Source: Fimenecus sp045593555 (GTDB lineage Bacteria; Bacillota; Clostridia; Oscillospirales; Acutalibacteraceae). From it: 41,201 bases of DNA. A program made the translations under genes and the position numbers. Shown here one piece after another: positions 15,645 through 23,605 of the stretch. The stretch is taken from assembly GCA_045593555.1 (NCBI GenBank), contig JAZNWU010000028.1, forward strand, positions 1 through 41,201. Reading direction: 5' to 3'. A model generated the notes under the pieces. The model was not told where the DNA came from. It saw nothing but the letters and a program-made list of their open reading frames with translations, and did not search any database. Positions within the stretch are counted from its first letter, which is position 1. Every line of letters begins with the position of its first letter.

Positions 15645-15673
15645 ATTTTACACTAAAAAAAGCGTTTTTTCAA
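15645..15673 (-). promoter_or_regulatory. glgP: Promoter of glgP
   Basis: On the minus strand TTGAAA (15673-15668), a 17-base spacer and TAAAAT (15650-15645) lie 55 bases before the glgP ATG. Confidence 0.7.
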
Positions 15674-15727
15674 CTATAATAAGAAAGTTTTTTAATTATA
15701 TTTTATTTATATGCAGTTTATAATATA

Positions 15728-15757
15728 AAAAACCCTGCGTTTTCACACAGGGTTTTT
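15728..15757 (-). terminator. Terminator of the DUF4474 lipoprotein gene
   Basis: AAAAACCCTG (15728-15737) pairs with CAGGGTTTTT (15748-15757). On the minus strand it follows the lipoprotein stop codon by about 17 bases and ends in a U run made by the A-rich flank. Confidence 0.85.
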
Positions 15758-15774
15758 GTGTTTTTAATAAAATC

Positions 15775-16968
15775 TTATGCCACTACTTCATCAGCTGATG
15801 ATGGCTCTGTTACAGGGTCTGTTGTAGGTTCTGTTGTAGTTGGTTTAGTTGTAGGAGCTGTTGTCGGTTCCTCGGGTGTAGTTGGAATTTCTACATCCGG
15901 ATTGTCTTCTTCAGGGTTTTCATTAGGTTTCTGGCCGTAGTTAAGATAACCTGCTTCAGACCAAACAACTGAGAATTTGTTGTCTTTTCTGATATAGAAG
16001 TCTTTCTGTGTTACTCCTGATTTATAAGGCACAAAACCTTTACCTGTCAATTTGTTGTTGCCGTCAGTAAGATTCTGAAGAGCTGCTTCAATTCCGTCAG
16101 CCATCTCATCATCATAAGCATAAAGAGTTGCTCTTACAACACACTTCTTAGGCTGAACAACACCGAACTTAAAGCCTGTAAGCCACCAATGTTCCTGTTC
16201 TGCTCTTGTGAAAAGTCTGTTACCGCTCTTATAATCTTCCCAGCTATGATAATAGTCGAGAACCATTGTGAGAAGATGTTCGTCTTCTGCACACTTATAG
16301 AAGCCTGAATTATCATAAGGGCTCTTTGTATAAACACCTAATTCAGCACCTTCGAGAACACCATACTGACCCTTCCACCACTGAAGTCTCCAGAGAAGGT
16401 CGTCATATATAAAGTCAGCCTTGAGTGTAAGGTACCACATATTTGTAAGTGGAGCAGCCTGGTCGTATATGTCAGCAAATCCCATATAACGCTGCCATGG
16501 ATTCAAGTGTGTATAGAAAATGTCCTGTCCTGCGTCATACTCGTAACCTGCAAGCTTAAGAATTTCTTTTCTTTCTTCAGGAGTATCGAAGTGTGTAAGG
16601 AAATGGTTAAGCTCCTTTTCAATATTTGAACTTGATGAGCCTGAACTTCCACTTGATGAACCTGAGTTTCCATTTGATGAACCTGAGTTTCCTGAATAAT
16701 TTGGAGCAATGTCCAACTGATTTGAACCAGAATAATTGTTACCACCTAATGAACCGAGGTTAGATGAACCGGAGTTGCTTGGGTCTTCATTTGAAGGACC
16801 TTCATTTACAAACACATCATCACCATTTGTCTGTGGATTTGTAGGAAAATCGATGGTTGGAACAGTTGTTTCGCCTTCATCTTCCTTACCTCCACAAGCA
16901 GAGAAGCAACAAATTATCATATTAAATGCTAAAACAATTGCTAAAACTCTTGTAATTCTTGCTTTCAT
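15775..16968 (-). CDS. Secreted lipoprotein with DUF4474-like domain
   Basis: This 397-residue protein has a lipoprotein signal with the lipobox FSAC near residues 22-25, followed by an acidic Thr linker and a Ser/Gly/Asn-rich low-complexity stretch (residues about 60-115). The globular part resembles DUF4474: AGYEYDAGQDIFYTH, then WQRYMGFADIYDQAAP, WKGQYG and HWWLTGFKFG. The C-terminal 40 residues are Thr/Pro/Glu-rich, like a wall-spanning linker. GGAGGT lies 8 bases before the ATG. It is monocistronic, with a strong promoter and terminator. The function of DUF4474 is unknown to me; the Trp/Tyr-rich motifs suggest ligand or carbohydrate contact, but that is inference. A 21-base tandem repeat encodes part of the linker. 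Confidence 0.8.
   Translation of the reverse strand: MKARITRVLAIVLAFNMIICCFSACGGKEDEGETTVPTIDFPTNPQTNGDDVFVNEGPSNEDPSNSGSSNLGSLGGNNYSGSNQLDIAPNYSGNSGSSNGNSGSSSGSSGSSSSNIEKELNHFLTHFDTPEERKEILKLAGYEYDAGQDIFYTHLNPWQRYMGFADIYDQAAPLTNMWYLTLKADFIYDDLLWRLQWWKGQYGVLEGAELGVYTKSPYDNSGFYKCAEDEHLLTMVLDYYHSWEDYKSGNRLFTRAEQEHWWLTGFKFGVVQPKKCVVRATLYAYDDEMADGIEAALQNLTDGNNKLTGKGFVPYKSGVTQKDFYIRKDNKFSVVWSEAGYLNYGQKPNENPEEDNPDVEIPTTPEEPTTAPTTKPTTTEPTTDPVTEPSSADEVVA
16631..16692 (-). repeat. Three tandem 21-base units in the lipoprotein linker
   Basis: Units begin at 16631, 16652 and 16673 and share TTGATGAACCTGAGTTTCC with few changes; the third lacks its last base. Each encodes seven Gly/Ser/Asn residues of the linker. 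Such in-frame units can change number by slippage. Confidence 0.7.
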
Positions 16969-17026
16969 TGGAAATTACCTCCATATACTATATATCTCTA
17001 AATGTACCCATCCATATACATTTTAC

Positions 17027-17055
17027 ATTATGCCACAAACTTCAATTAATGTCAA
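17027..17055 (-). promoter_or_regulatory. Promoter of the DUF4474 lipoprotein gene
   Basis: On the minus strand a perfect TTGACA (17055-17050), a 17-base spacer and CATAAT (17032-17027) lie 58 bases before the ATG. The 320-base gap 16969-17288 otherwise holds only AT-rich sequence and the divergent ahcY promoter. Confidence 0.75.
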
Positions 17056-17225
17056 TGATTTCAAATAGGATATTTTTGGATATACTTTTTTCTTATTTAA
17101 CAGCACTTAAAATTAAGAAATATATAATAAAATATTTGAATATTAATTAACTTGATTTTTATTAACCGTAATTTCTATCGTTTCCCCTCTGTTATGCTGT
17201 CTTTTTTTGCACCCAACCATTCTTA

Positions 17226-17254
17226 TTGATTTTTATGCCACATTGTGTTATTAT
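17226..17254 (+). promoter_or_regulatory. ahcY: Promoter of the ahcY operon
   Basis: TTGATT (17226-17231), a 17-base spacer and TATTAT (17249-17254) lie 34 bases before the ahcY ATG. I see no S-adenosylmethionine or S-adenosylhomocysteine riboswitch in the short leader. Confidence 0.65.
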
Positions 17255-17288
17255 AAATTAATATAAAAATTTCATTGGAGCAAATATA

Positions 17289-18533
17289 ATGAGTATTGTA
17301 AGAAATATTGAATTTTATGAATCAGGTCAACAGAAAATCGATTGGGTAAAGGCACATATGCCTGTGCTTCGCAGTATTGAAAAGGATTTCAGCAAAACAA
17401 AGCCTTTTGCAGGTAAAAAAGTTGCTCTTTCAATCCATCTTGAAGCAAAAACTGCATATCTTTGTACCGTCCTTGCAGCAGGCGGAGCTGAAATGTATGT
17501 TACAGGGTCAAATCCTCTTTCAACACAGGATGACGTCGCTGCAGCTCTTGCTCATAATGGACTTAATGTTTTTGCCTGGTATAATGCAACAAGCGAAGAA
17601 TATATGGAACACCTTCGTTGTGTCATCACATCAGGTCCTGACATCATTATCGATGACGGTGGCGACCTTGTTAATCTTATCCACAATGAATATCCTGAGC
17701 TTTTACCTAATGTTTTAGGTGGTTGTGAAGAAACTACAACAGGCATTATCCGTCTTGTTTCAATGCATAAAGATGGTCAGCTTAAATTCCCTATGATTGC
17801 TGTTAACAACGCAAAGTGCAAATATCTCTTTGACAATCGTTACGGTACAGGTCAATCAGTATGGGACGGCATTAACCGTACAACAAACCTTATTGTTGCA
17901 GGTAAAAAGGTTGTAGTTGCTGGTTATGGTTGGTGTGGTAAAGGCGTTGCAATGAGAGCAAATGCGCTTGGTGCACAAGTAATTGTTACTGAAATCGACC
18001 CTATTAAGGCTATGGAAGCAAGAATGGATGGTTTCTCTGTAATGGAAATGACAGAAGCAGCAAAAGAAGGTGACTTTTTCGTTACTGTTACAGGCTGTAA
18101 AGATGTTATTACTGAAAAAGTATTCAAAAATATGAAAGACGGTGCAATCTGTTGTAATGCAGGTCACTTTAATGTTGAAATCAATCTTCCTGACCTTGAG
18201 AAAATGGCAGTTGAGATTAAACCACAAAGAAACAACATTATGGGATATGTTCTTCCTGATGGCAGAACAATCAGCATTATTGCAAAAGGCAGACTTGTAA
18301 ATCTTGCAGCAGGTGACGGACATCCTGCAGAAATTATGGATATGAGTTTCTCAATTCAGGCTCTTTGTGCTGAATATATTGTTAAGAATAATGGAAACTT
18401 ACCTGTAGAGGTTGTTGATGTACCTGAAGAAATTGATAAAAAGGTTGCTTTGAGAAAGCTTAACAGTTGGGGAACAGAAATCGACAAGCTCACTGATGAG
18501 CAAGAAAAATATATTAACAGTTGGAACGTGTAA
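17289..18533 (+). CDS. ahcY: Adenosylhomocysteinase
   Basis: This 414-residue NAD-dependent enzyme splits S-adenosylhomocysteine to homocysteine and adenosine, clearing the product of methyl transfer. The substrate domain shows LSIHLEAKTA (His of the active site), DDGGDL, EETTTGI, and the Lys and Asp of CKYLFDNRYG. The NAD domain has the Rossmann loop VAGYGWCGKGVA, and CNAGHFNVEI and GDGHPAEIMDMSF follow. It belongs to the short form that lacks the insertion of proteobacterial enzymes; the length is normal for that form. GGAG lies 8 bases before the ATG. It is the first gene of an operon with the RING/DUF2628 gene, whose ATG is 1 base after the ahcY stop, and probably galU. Confidence 0.95.
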   Translation: MSIVRNIEFYESGQQKIDWVKAHMPVLRSIEKDFSKTKPFAGKKVALSIHLEAKTAYLCTVLAAGGAEMYVTGSNPLSTQDDVAAALAHNGLNVFAWYNATSEEYMEHLRCVITSGPDIIIDDGGDLVNLIHNEYPELLPNVLGGCEETTTGIIRLVSMHKDGQLKFPMIAVNNAKCKYLFDNRYGTGQSVWDGINRTTNLIVAGKKVVVAGYGWCGKGVAMRANALGAQVIVTEIDPIKAMEARMDGFSVMEMTEAAKEGDFFVTVTGCKDVITEKVFKNMKDGAICCNAGHFNVEINLPDLEKMAVEIKPQRNNIMGYVLPDGRTISIIAKGRLVNLAAGDGHPAEIMDMSFSIQALCAEYIVKNNGNLPVEVVDVPEEIDKKVALRKLNSWGTEIDKLTDEQEKYINSWNV

Positions 18534-18534
18534 A

Positions 18535-19479
18535 ATGGCAAATAATGATTTTAGATTTTTAAATGAAAAATGTCCTGTTTGCAATAAGAGTTTTAATCAC
18601 GACGATGATATCGTAGTGTGTCCTTATTGCGGAACACCTCATCACCGTGAGTGCTATAAAGAAAAATGTGCTAATCACGAAAAGCATGGTGAAGATTTCC
18701 GTTGGGAACCTACTTTTGTAACTCCAGAAGATGTGAAAATCACAATTGAAAAAGAAGTTAAAACTCCTTTTAATCAGTCGATTGATATCGACCAGATGCC
18801 AATGGGGATTCCTCTTCCGCCTTTTCAGCAAAATTTTCTTGACTCTTTTCCAAAAGAGTTTGAAGACGGGGTTAAAACGGAAGATGTTGCAGTTTTTGTC
18901 CGTCATGAATCTCCAAAATATCTTAAAAAATTTCAGCAGATTAAAGATGAAAAACTCACATGGAACTGGGCAGCATTTTTCTTTGCTCCATATTGGTTCT
19001 TTTACAGAAAACTTTACAAATTAGGTGTAGTTTTCCTGTCACTGTTCATTTTACTTTCATCCTTGAGTTTTCTTCCTCCTGCATTAAAGCTTTCTGAAGT
19101 CATCTATGATTTTGAAACACAGGTTGAAGAGCTTACTGAGGATGCAGAAACAGACGCAGAATATGAATCGGCAGTAATGGACCTTTATGAATCCACTTAC
19201 GAAAAGTTAAATGAAAACAAAACAGGTCTTATAATTTATATGGTTCAAAGTGTTTCGAATTTTGCTATCTCAGTTTTTATTGGACTTAATGCCAACAAAT
19301 GGTATTACAAGCATACTATTTCACAAGTAAAAAAGATTTCTGCTGAAACTGAGCCAGAGAAAGTTAAAGAGAATCTTTTTCTCTCCGGTGGAGTTGCTTA
19401 CGGTGCAGTATTTCTTGCTGTCCTTGCAGAAAAAGCAGTATTTTTCGCATTGGAAATGTTGATATCAACATTTATGTAA
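18535..19479 (+). CDS. RING-type zinc finger plus DUF2628 membrane protein
   Basis: This 314-residue protein starts with a prokaryotic RING-like zinc finger: CPVC (13-16), CPYC (29-32), HHREC (36-40) and Cys45. An acidic linker follows, then a DUF2628-type membrane part beginning WNWAAFFFAPYWFFYRKLYK. Hydrophobic segments lie near residues 160-175 and 180-200, and two more near the C-terminus. The segment between them is very acidic (VEELTEDAETDAEYE). The ATG at 18535 is 1 base past the ahcY stop, with only a weak GGAA upstream, which suggests coupling to ahcY translation. galU starts 15 bases later. Bacterial RING/DUF2628 proteins have no settled role. Nothing in the sequence shows ubiquitin-like chemistry, and zinc binding is inferred from the ligands alone. 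Confidence 0.8.
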   Translation: MANNDFRFLNEKCPVCNKSFNHDDDIVVCPYCGTPHHRECYKEKCANHEKHGEDFRWEPTFVTPEDVKITIEKEVKTPFNQSIDIDQMPMGIPLPPFQQNFLDSFPKEFEDGVKTEDVAVFVRHESPKYLKKFQQIKDEKLTWNWAAFFFAPYWFFYRKLYKLGVVFLSLFILLSSLSFLPPALKLSEVIYDFETQVEELTEDAETDAEYESAVMDLYESTYEKLNENKTGLIIYMVQSVSNFAISVFIGLNANKWYYKHTISQVKKISAETEPEKVKENLFLSGGVAYGAVFLAVLAEKAVFFALEMLISTFM

Positions 19480-19494
19480 ATAAGGAGAATTATT

Positions 19495-20370
19495 ATGAAA
19501 ATCACAAAAGCAATTATCCCTGCGGCAGGCCTTGGAACAAGAGTTCTTCCTGCATCAAAAGCAGTTCCAAAGGAAATGCTCAATATTGTTGACAAGCCTG
19601 CAATTCAGTATCTCGTTGAAGAAGCAGCAAAATCAGGTATTACAGATATTCTTATCATCACAAATCGTGGCAAAGGTGTTATTGAAGACCATTTTGACCA
19701 TGCATATGAACTCGAGGATAAGTTAAGCAAAAATCCTGACAAGAAAGAGCTTTATGACTCTGTTCTTGAATGTTCACAGCTTTGTAATACATATTTCATC
19801 CGTCAAAAAGAAACAAAAGGTTTAGGCCATGCTGTTCTTTGTGCAAAGAATTTTGTAGGTAATGAGCCTTTTGCAATTCTTTATGGTGACGATGTTTTCA
19901 TTTCAGACGGTGAGCCTGTTACAAAACAGCTTATTGATGTTTATGAAAAATACGGAAAAGGTGTTGTTGGCGTAAAAGAAGTTCCTGCAAAGGATGTCTG
20001 CAAATACTGTTCACTTAAAGTTGAAGAATTAGAAGAAAATGTTTTCAACTGTACAGATATGATTGAGAAACCAAAACCGGAAGAGATTATGTCAAACTAT
20101 TCAATTTTAGGTCGTGTTGTTATGCCACCTGAAATTTTTGACATACTTGAAGTTACTCCAAGAGGTGCAGGAAATGAGCTTCAGCTTACAGATGCTATGA
20201 AAACTCTTGCACAGACAAAAGGTGTTATTGCTCTTGACTATGACGGAACCCGTTATGATATGGGTAACAAAATGGGTATTATGAAAGCAAATTGTGAAGT
20301 TGCTCTTAAGCACCCTGAAATCGGCGAAGATTTCAAAGCATACATCAAAGAACTTGCAAAAAACTTATAA
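19495..20370 (+). CDS. galU: UTP--glucose-1-phosphate uridylyltransferase
   Basis: This 291-residue nucleotidyltransferase makes UDP-glucose from UTP and glucose 1-phosphate in the cytoplasm. The N-terminal PAAGLGTRVLPASKAVPKEM is the diagnostic nucleotide-binding segment. KGLGHAVLCAK, the catalytic-site FAILYGDDV, a C-terminal GNELQLTDAM, and the YDGTRYDMGNKMG segment follow in the usual order. Length matches bacterial GalU. TAAGGAG lies 8 bases before the ATG. It is the last gene of the ahcY operon and is followed by a strong hairpin terminator. UDP-glucose would feed surface polysaccharide or glycolipid synthesis. Confidence 0.96.
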   Translation: MKITKAIIPAAGLGTRVLPASKAVPKEMLNIVDKPAIQYLVEEAAKSGITDILIITNRGKGVIEDHFDHAYELEDKLSKNPDKKELYDSVLECSQLCNTYFIRQKETKGLGHAVLCAKNFVGNEPFAILYGDDVFISDGEPVTKQLIDVYEKYGKGVVGVKEVPAKDVCKYCSLKVEELEENVFNCTDMIEKPKPEEIMSNYSILGRVVMPPEIFDILEVTPRGAGNELQLTDAMKTLAQTKGVIALDYDGTRYDMGNKMGIMKANCEVALKHPEIGEDFKAYIKELAKNL

Positions 20371-20384
20371 TTCCACACATAGAA

Positions 20385-20414
20385 AAAGGACTTGTTCAAC
20401 TGAACAAGTCCTTT
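20385..20414. terminator. Terminator between galU and the dockerin protein
   Basis: AAAGGACTTGTTCA (20385-20398) and TGAACAAGTCCTTT (20401-20414) form a near-perfect long stem, followed by ATTTTTTT. The A-rich left flank gives a U run on the minus strand too, so it can serve both converging genes. Confidence 0.9.
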
Positions 20415-20430
20415 ATTTTTTTGCTATGTT

Positions 20431-21342
20431 TTAGTATGCAATTGTCCAGTTTTCAATAGTACCAAGGCCAACGCTGAACAGGAAAATCTTTTCCTGACTA
20501 TCTTCGTCCACCACCATATTTGTACTTATACTAAGTGGAGCATCTGCTGAATATGAAACAATTTTTCCTGTTTCCTTATCAATATCAGCCTTAACAGTAA
20601 CATCGGCATAAATTGCATCCATGGTTACTACACCCTTATATTCCTCATTTTCATCAATCATGGCCTGTAAATCTTCCTGAGTTGCAACTGTAGCAACAGC
20701 GCCAACACCCTTACCTCTTGTTGGGTTTGTTTCGCCTTTGACAACAACTACAAAAGAATAATTATTTGCGTCTTCTGTAACCTTGATTGATTCAATGTCG
20801 TCCATTGTAAGAGTACATGTTGTACCTGTTGGTGGAAAAGCCAAAGCAATATCCTCACCTGTATATGTTTCATTTACTTCCTGAGTGCCATAGGAATCTG
20901 CTAAAGAGCTTTCAATATCCCCTTTTGTTATAACGCCACTAAGTAATGGATTAATTTCAACGTCCTGACACTTATATGTTGTTGTTGACACAAGTGTAAC
21001 AGACGTTGCGTTTTCTTTTACACCATTGAATGAATTTACAAAATATTCTAACTGCTCTTCTTTTGTACCGATTATTGTATCAGGATTGTATAAACCAGCA
21101 ACTATCTGAAGAATAATTCGAGCATCACTCGCAGTAACCTTTCCGTTACCATCTACATCATAAATAGTTTTATCTTCAACTGTTTTCAAGCCTGCAACAA
21201 CCTGCAGAACAAATCTGGCATCCATTGCTGATACCTTGTTATCACCGTTTACATCACCCTTCAATGTTTCTGCAAATGCTGTAACACCAAACATTGAGCA
21301 AGCAAGCGCAACTGCAAGAATAATTGATAAAATCTTTTTCAT
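20431..21342 (-). CDS. Secreted protein with N-terminal dockerin type I module
   Basis: This 303-residue exported protein has a signal peptide ending near TAFA (residues 21-24). Two dockerin-type calcium-binding segments follow directly: GDVNGDNKVSAMDARFVLQ (about 29-47) and YDVDGNGKVTASDARIILQ (about 60-78), each with the helix ending VAGL. About 220 residues of an unrecognised beta-rich domain follow (YKCQDVEINPLLSG, ALAFPPTGTTC, SADAPLSIST). Dockerins are usually C-terminal on enzymes; here the module is N-terminal and no catalytic domain is seen. It would anchor to a cohesin if the cell has one; none is in this window. AGAAGG precedes the ATG. The gene has its own promoter and is monocistronic. 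Confidence 0.85.
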   Translation of the reverse strand: MKKILSIILAVALACSMFGVTAFAETLKGDVNGDNKVSAMDARFVLQVVAGLKTVEDKTIYDVDGNGKVTASDARIILQIVAGLYNPDTIIGTKEEQLEYFVNSFNGVKENATSVTLVSTTTYKCQDVEINPLLSGVITKGDIESSLADSYGTQEVNETYTGEDIALAFPPTGTTCTLTMDDIESIKVTEDANNYSFVVVVKGETNPTRGKGVGAVATVATQEDLQAMIDENEEYKGVVTMDAIYADVTVKADIDKETGKIVSYSADAPLSISTNMVVDEDSQEKIFLFSVGLGTIENWTIAY

Positions 21343-21375
21343 TGATAATTACCTTCTTTCATTTTTATAAACATT

Positions 21376-21405
21376 ATTATAGCACACTGTCTATATTTTA
21401 CGCAA
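21376..21405 (-). promoter_or_regulatory. Promoter of the N-terminal dockerin protein gene
   Basis: On the minus strand TTGCGT (21405-21400), an 18-base spacer and a perfect TATAAT (21381-21376) lie 33 bases before the ATG. Confidence 0.6.
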
Positions 21406-21441
21406 CTACAAATATTTACCATTAACAATTTATAAACAATA

Positions 21442-21471
21442 AAAGAGCAATGTATCCCTACACTGCTCTTT
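21442..21471 (-). terminator. Terminator of the guaB-glyA-dapF-dapL run
   Basis: AAAGAGCA (21442-21449) pairs with TGCTCTTT (21464-21471), extended by five more pairs around a CCC-containing loop. It lies 5 bases after the dapL stop. Confidence 0.8.
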
Positions 21472-21476
21472 GTAAA

Positions 21477-22691
21477 TTACTTTGCAAAGTAATTTTTAAT
21501 TCTTTCTACTGCTTTAATTGTGTTTTCTGTTGAGCCAAATGCAGTAAGTCTGAAATATCCTTCACCACTTGGTCCAAAGCCTTCACCAGGAGTACCAACA
21601 ACCTGAATGTTTTCGAGAAGTGTATCAAAGAATTCCCAGCTTGACATTCCGTCAGGAGTCTTAAGCCATACATAAGGTGAATTTACTGCACCATAAACTG
21701 TAAAGCCACATTCTTTAAGTCCGTTATAAATAATCTTTGCATTGTTCTGATAATATGCAATAATTTCACGAACCTGCTTTTTGCCTTCTTCACTGTAAAC
21801 TGCTTCAGCAGCTCTCTGTGTGATGTAAGAAACACCATTGAATTTTGTTGCCTGACGACGAGCCCAAAGTGCATTGAGTTCAACACCATCAACCTTAATA
21901 TCGTGAGGAACAACTGTGTAACCACAACGAACACCTGTGAAGCCTGCTGTTTTTGAGAAGCTTCTGAACTCAATAGCGCAAGATTTTGCACCCTCAATTT
22001 CATAAATTGAATGTGGAACATTTTCTTCTGTGATAAATGCTTCATATGCTGAGTCAAAAAGGATTACTGCACCATTTTCGTTAGCATAATCAACCCACTT
22101 TTTGAGTTCATCCTTTGTTGCTGCCATACCTGTTGGATTATTAGGGAAGCAAAGATAAATAATATCTACCTTTTCCTTTGGAAGTTCCGGCAAGAAATTA
22201 TTTTCTGCATTACAAGGCATATAGTAGATATTACTCCATCCCTCAGCAGTTTTATCACCTGAACGGCCGCTCATAACATTTGTATCAACATATACAGGAT
22301 ATACGGGGTCACAAACAGCAACCTTGTTGTCTGTTGAGAAGATATCACCGATATTACCACAGTCACTCTTTGCACCGTCAGATACAAAAATTTCACTGTT
22401 ATCGAGTTCTACACCACGTGCTTTATAATCATTTTCGTTGATAGCATCTAAAAGCCACTTATGACCGTATTCAGGGGGATAACCCATAAATGTTTTTTCA
22501 TTTGACATTTCGTCAACAGCCTTGTGCATTGCATCAATACAAGCACCTGCAAGAGGACGGGTAACGTCACCGATACCAAGACGGATAATTGGCTTGTCAG
22601 GATTAGCTGCAACATAAGCATTTACCTTTTTCGCAATATTTGAGAAAAGGTATGAGCTCTGAATTTTCAAAAAGTTGTCATTTATTTTCAT
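21477..22691 (-). CDS. dapL: LL-diaminopimelate aminotransferase
   Basis: This 404-residue pyridoxal-phosphate enzyme converts tetrahydrodipicolinate directly to LL-diaminopimelate using glutamate, bypassing the succinylase or acetylase routes of lysine and cell-wall synthesis. The N-terminal LGIGDVTRPLAGAC is characteristic, as are EIFVSDGAKSDCGNI, CFPNNPTG and the PLP lysine Lys247 in SFSKTAGFTGVRCGY. C-terminal GTPGEGFGPSGEGYFRL is also typical. Length fits DapL. It starts 23 bases after the dapF stop on the same strand, so the two consecutive steps to meso-diaminopimelate are encoded together. Terminator 21442-21471 follows. Confidence 0.97.
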   Translation of the reverse strand: MKINDNFLKIQSSYLFSNIAKKVNAYVAANPDKPIIRLGIGDVTRPLAGACIDAMHKAVDEMSNEKTFMGYPPEYGHKWLLDAINENDYKARGVELDNSEIFVSDGAKSDCGNIGDIFSTDNKVAVCDPVYPVYVDTNVMSGRSGDKTAEGWSNIYYMPCNAENNFLPELPKEKVDIIYLCFPNNPTGMAATKDELKKWVDYANENGAVILFDSAYEAFITEENVPHSIYEIEGAKSCAIEFRSFSKTAGFTGVRCGYTVVPHDIKVDGVELNALWARRQATKFNGVSYITQRAAEAVYSEEGKKQVREIIAYYQNNAKIIYNGLKECGFTVYGAVNSPYVWLKTPDGMSSWEFFDTLLENIQVVGTPGEGFGPSGEGYFRLTAFGSTENTIKAVERIKNYFAK

Positions 22692-22714
22692 GTTTGTCCC
22701 TCCGACAATATTCT

Positions 22715-23548
22715 TTACATCTTTATTTCACCGTCAAACACTTTAACGGCATTTCCACTTAAATAAATGGTGTTATTTTCTTTCCATTGAACCTTTAATT
22801 CTCCACCTTTTGCTTGAATGGTAATCTCCTCGTTTTTTAAGCAAATACCATTTATAACTGATGCCACAGCAACTGCACAAGCACCCGTACCACAAGCAAG
22901 TGTTTCTCCACTGCCACGCTCCCAAACACGCATTTTAAGATGACTTTTATCTAAAACCTCTACAAATTCCGTATTTATTCTTTCAGGGAACATTTCATGA
23001 TTTTCAAAAAGTGGACCTATTGTATTTAAATCAATTTTTTCTATATCATTACAAAACACTACGCAATGAGGATTTCCCATTGAAACACAAGTAATTTCAT
23101 AAATTTTATTTTCTATATTAAGTTTCTCTTTTTTCACAATACTTGTTCCGTATCGTGTAGGAATCTGATGACCATTAAGAATAGGTTTACCCATATTAAC
23201 TCTGCCACCAACAGCAATTCCTTCTTTTTTTATTATCTCAACAGTTTTTATTCCGCTGAGTGTTTCAACCATTATTGTTGAATTTTTTAATTTGTTGTCA
23301 TATATGTATTTTGCAGTACATCTTACTGCATTTCCACACATCTGTGCCCTTGAGCCGTCTGCATTATAAATATCCATAAAGCAATTGGCTTTTTCTGACG
23401 GTTTAATCAGTACAAGCCCATCTGCACCTATACCAAAATGTCTGTCACTTAATTTCCTTGACAAAATTTCAGGATTTTTTACTTCTTGTGTAAAACAGTC
23501 AATGTAAATGTAATCATTTCCTGCACCGTGCATTTTGGTAAATTTCAT
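22715..23548 (-). CDS. dapF: Diaminopimelate epimerase
   Basis: This 277-residue cofactor-independent racemase turns LL- into meso-diaminopimelate for peptidoglycan and lysine. FTKMHGAGNDY opens the protein. The two catalytic cysteines are Cys71 (QMCGNAVRC) and Cys219 (ETLACGTGAC), with NADGS and WERGSGET as usual partners. Length is normal. The ribosome binding site is an unusual G run (GTGGGGGA) that forms the 3' arm of an 11-base-pair hairpin between glyA and dapF. It sits 57 bases downstream of glyA and 23 bases upstream of dapL, on the same strand. Confidence 0.97.
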   Translation of the reverse strand: MKFTKMHGAGNDYIYIDCFTQEVKNPEILSRKLSDRHFGIGADGLVLIKPSEKANCFMDIYNADGSRAQMCGNAVRCTAKYIYDNKLKNSTIMVETLSGIKTVEIIKKEGIAVGGRVNMGKPILNGHQIPTRYGTSIVKKEKLNIENKIYEITCVSMGNPHCVVFCNDIEKIDLNTIGPLFENHEMFPERINTEFVEVLDKSHLKMRVWERGSGETLACGTGACAVAVASVINGICLKNEEITIQAKGGELKVQWKENNTIYLSGNAVKVFDGEIKM

Positions 23549-23556
23549 ATAATTTC

Positions 23557-23590
23557 CCCCACTGCATTTTTTACATTTTATGCAGTGGGG
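23557..23590 (-). promoter_or_regulatory. dapF: Hairpin covering the dapF ribosome binding site
   Basis: On the minus strand CCCCACTGCAT (23590-23580) pairs perfectly with ATGCAGTGGGG (23567-23557) around a 12-base A-rich loop. The 3' arm contains the G run that is the only candidate ribosome binding site of dapF, and there is no following U run. It therefore looks like a translation-masking or processing hairpin rather than a plain terminator. Confidence 0.6.
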
Positions 23591-23605
23591 ATTTAATATT
23601 ATGAA

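Noticed and set aside
17856..18323. 155-codon open frame antisense to ahcY
   Set aside because: It lies wholly inside a clear enzyme gene, is Cys/His/Asn-biased as expected of an antisense shadow in AT-rich DNA, and has no ribosome site of its own.
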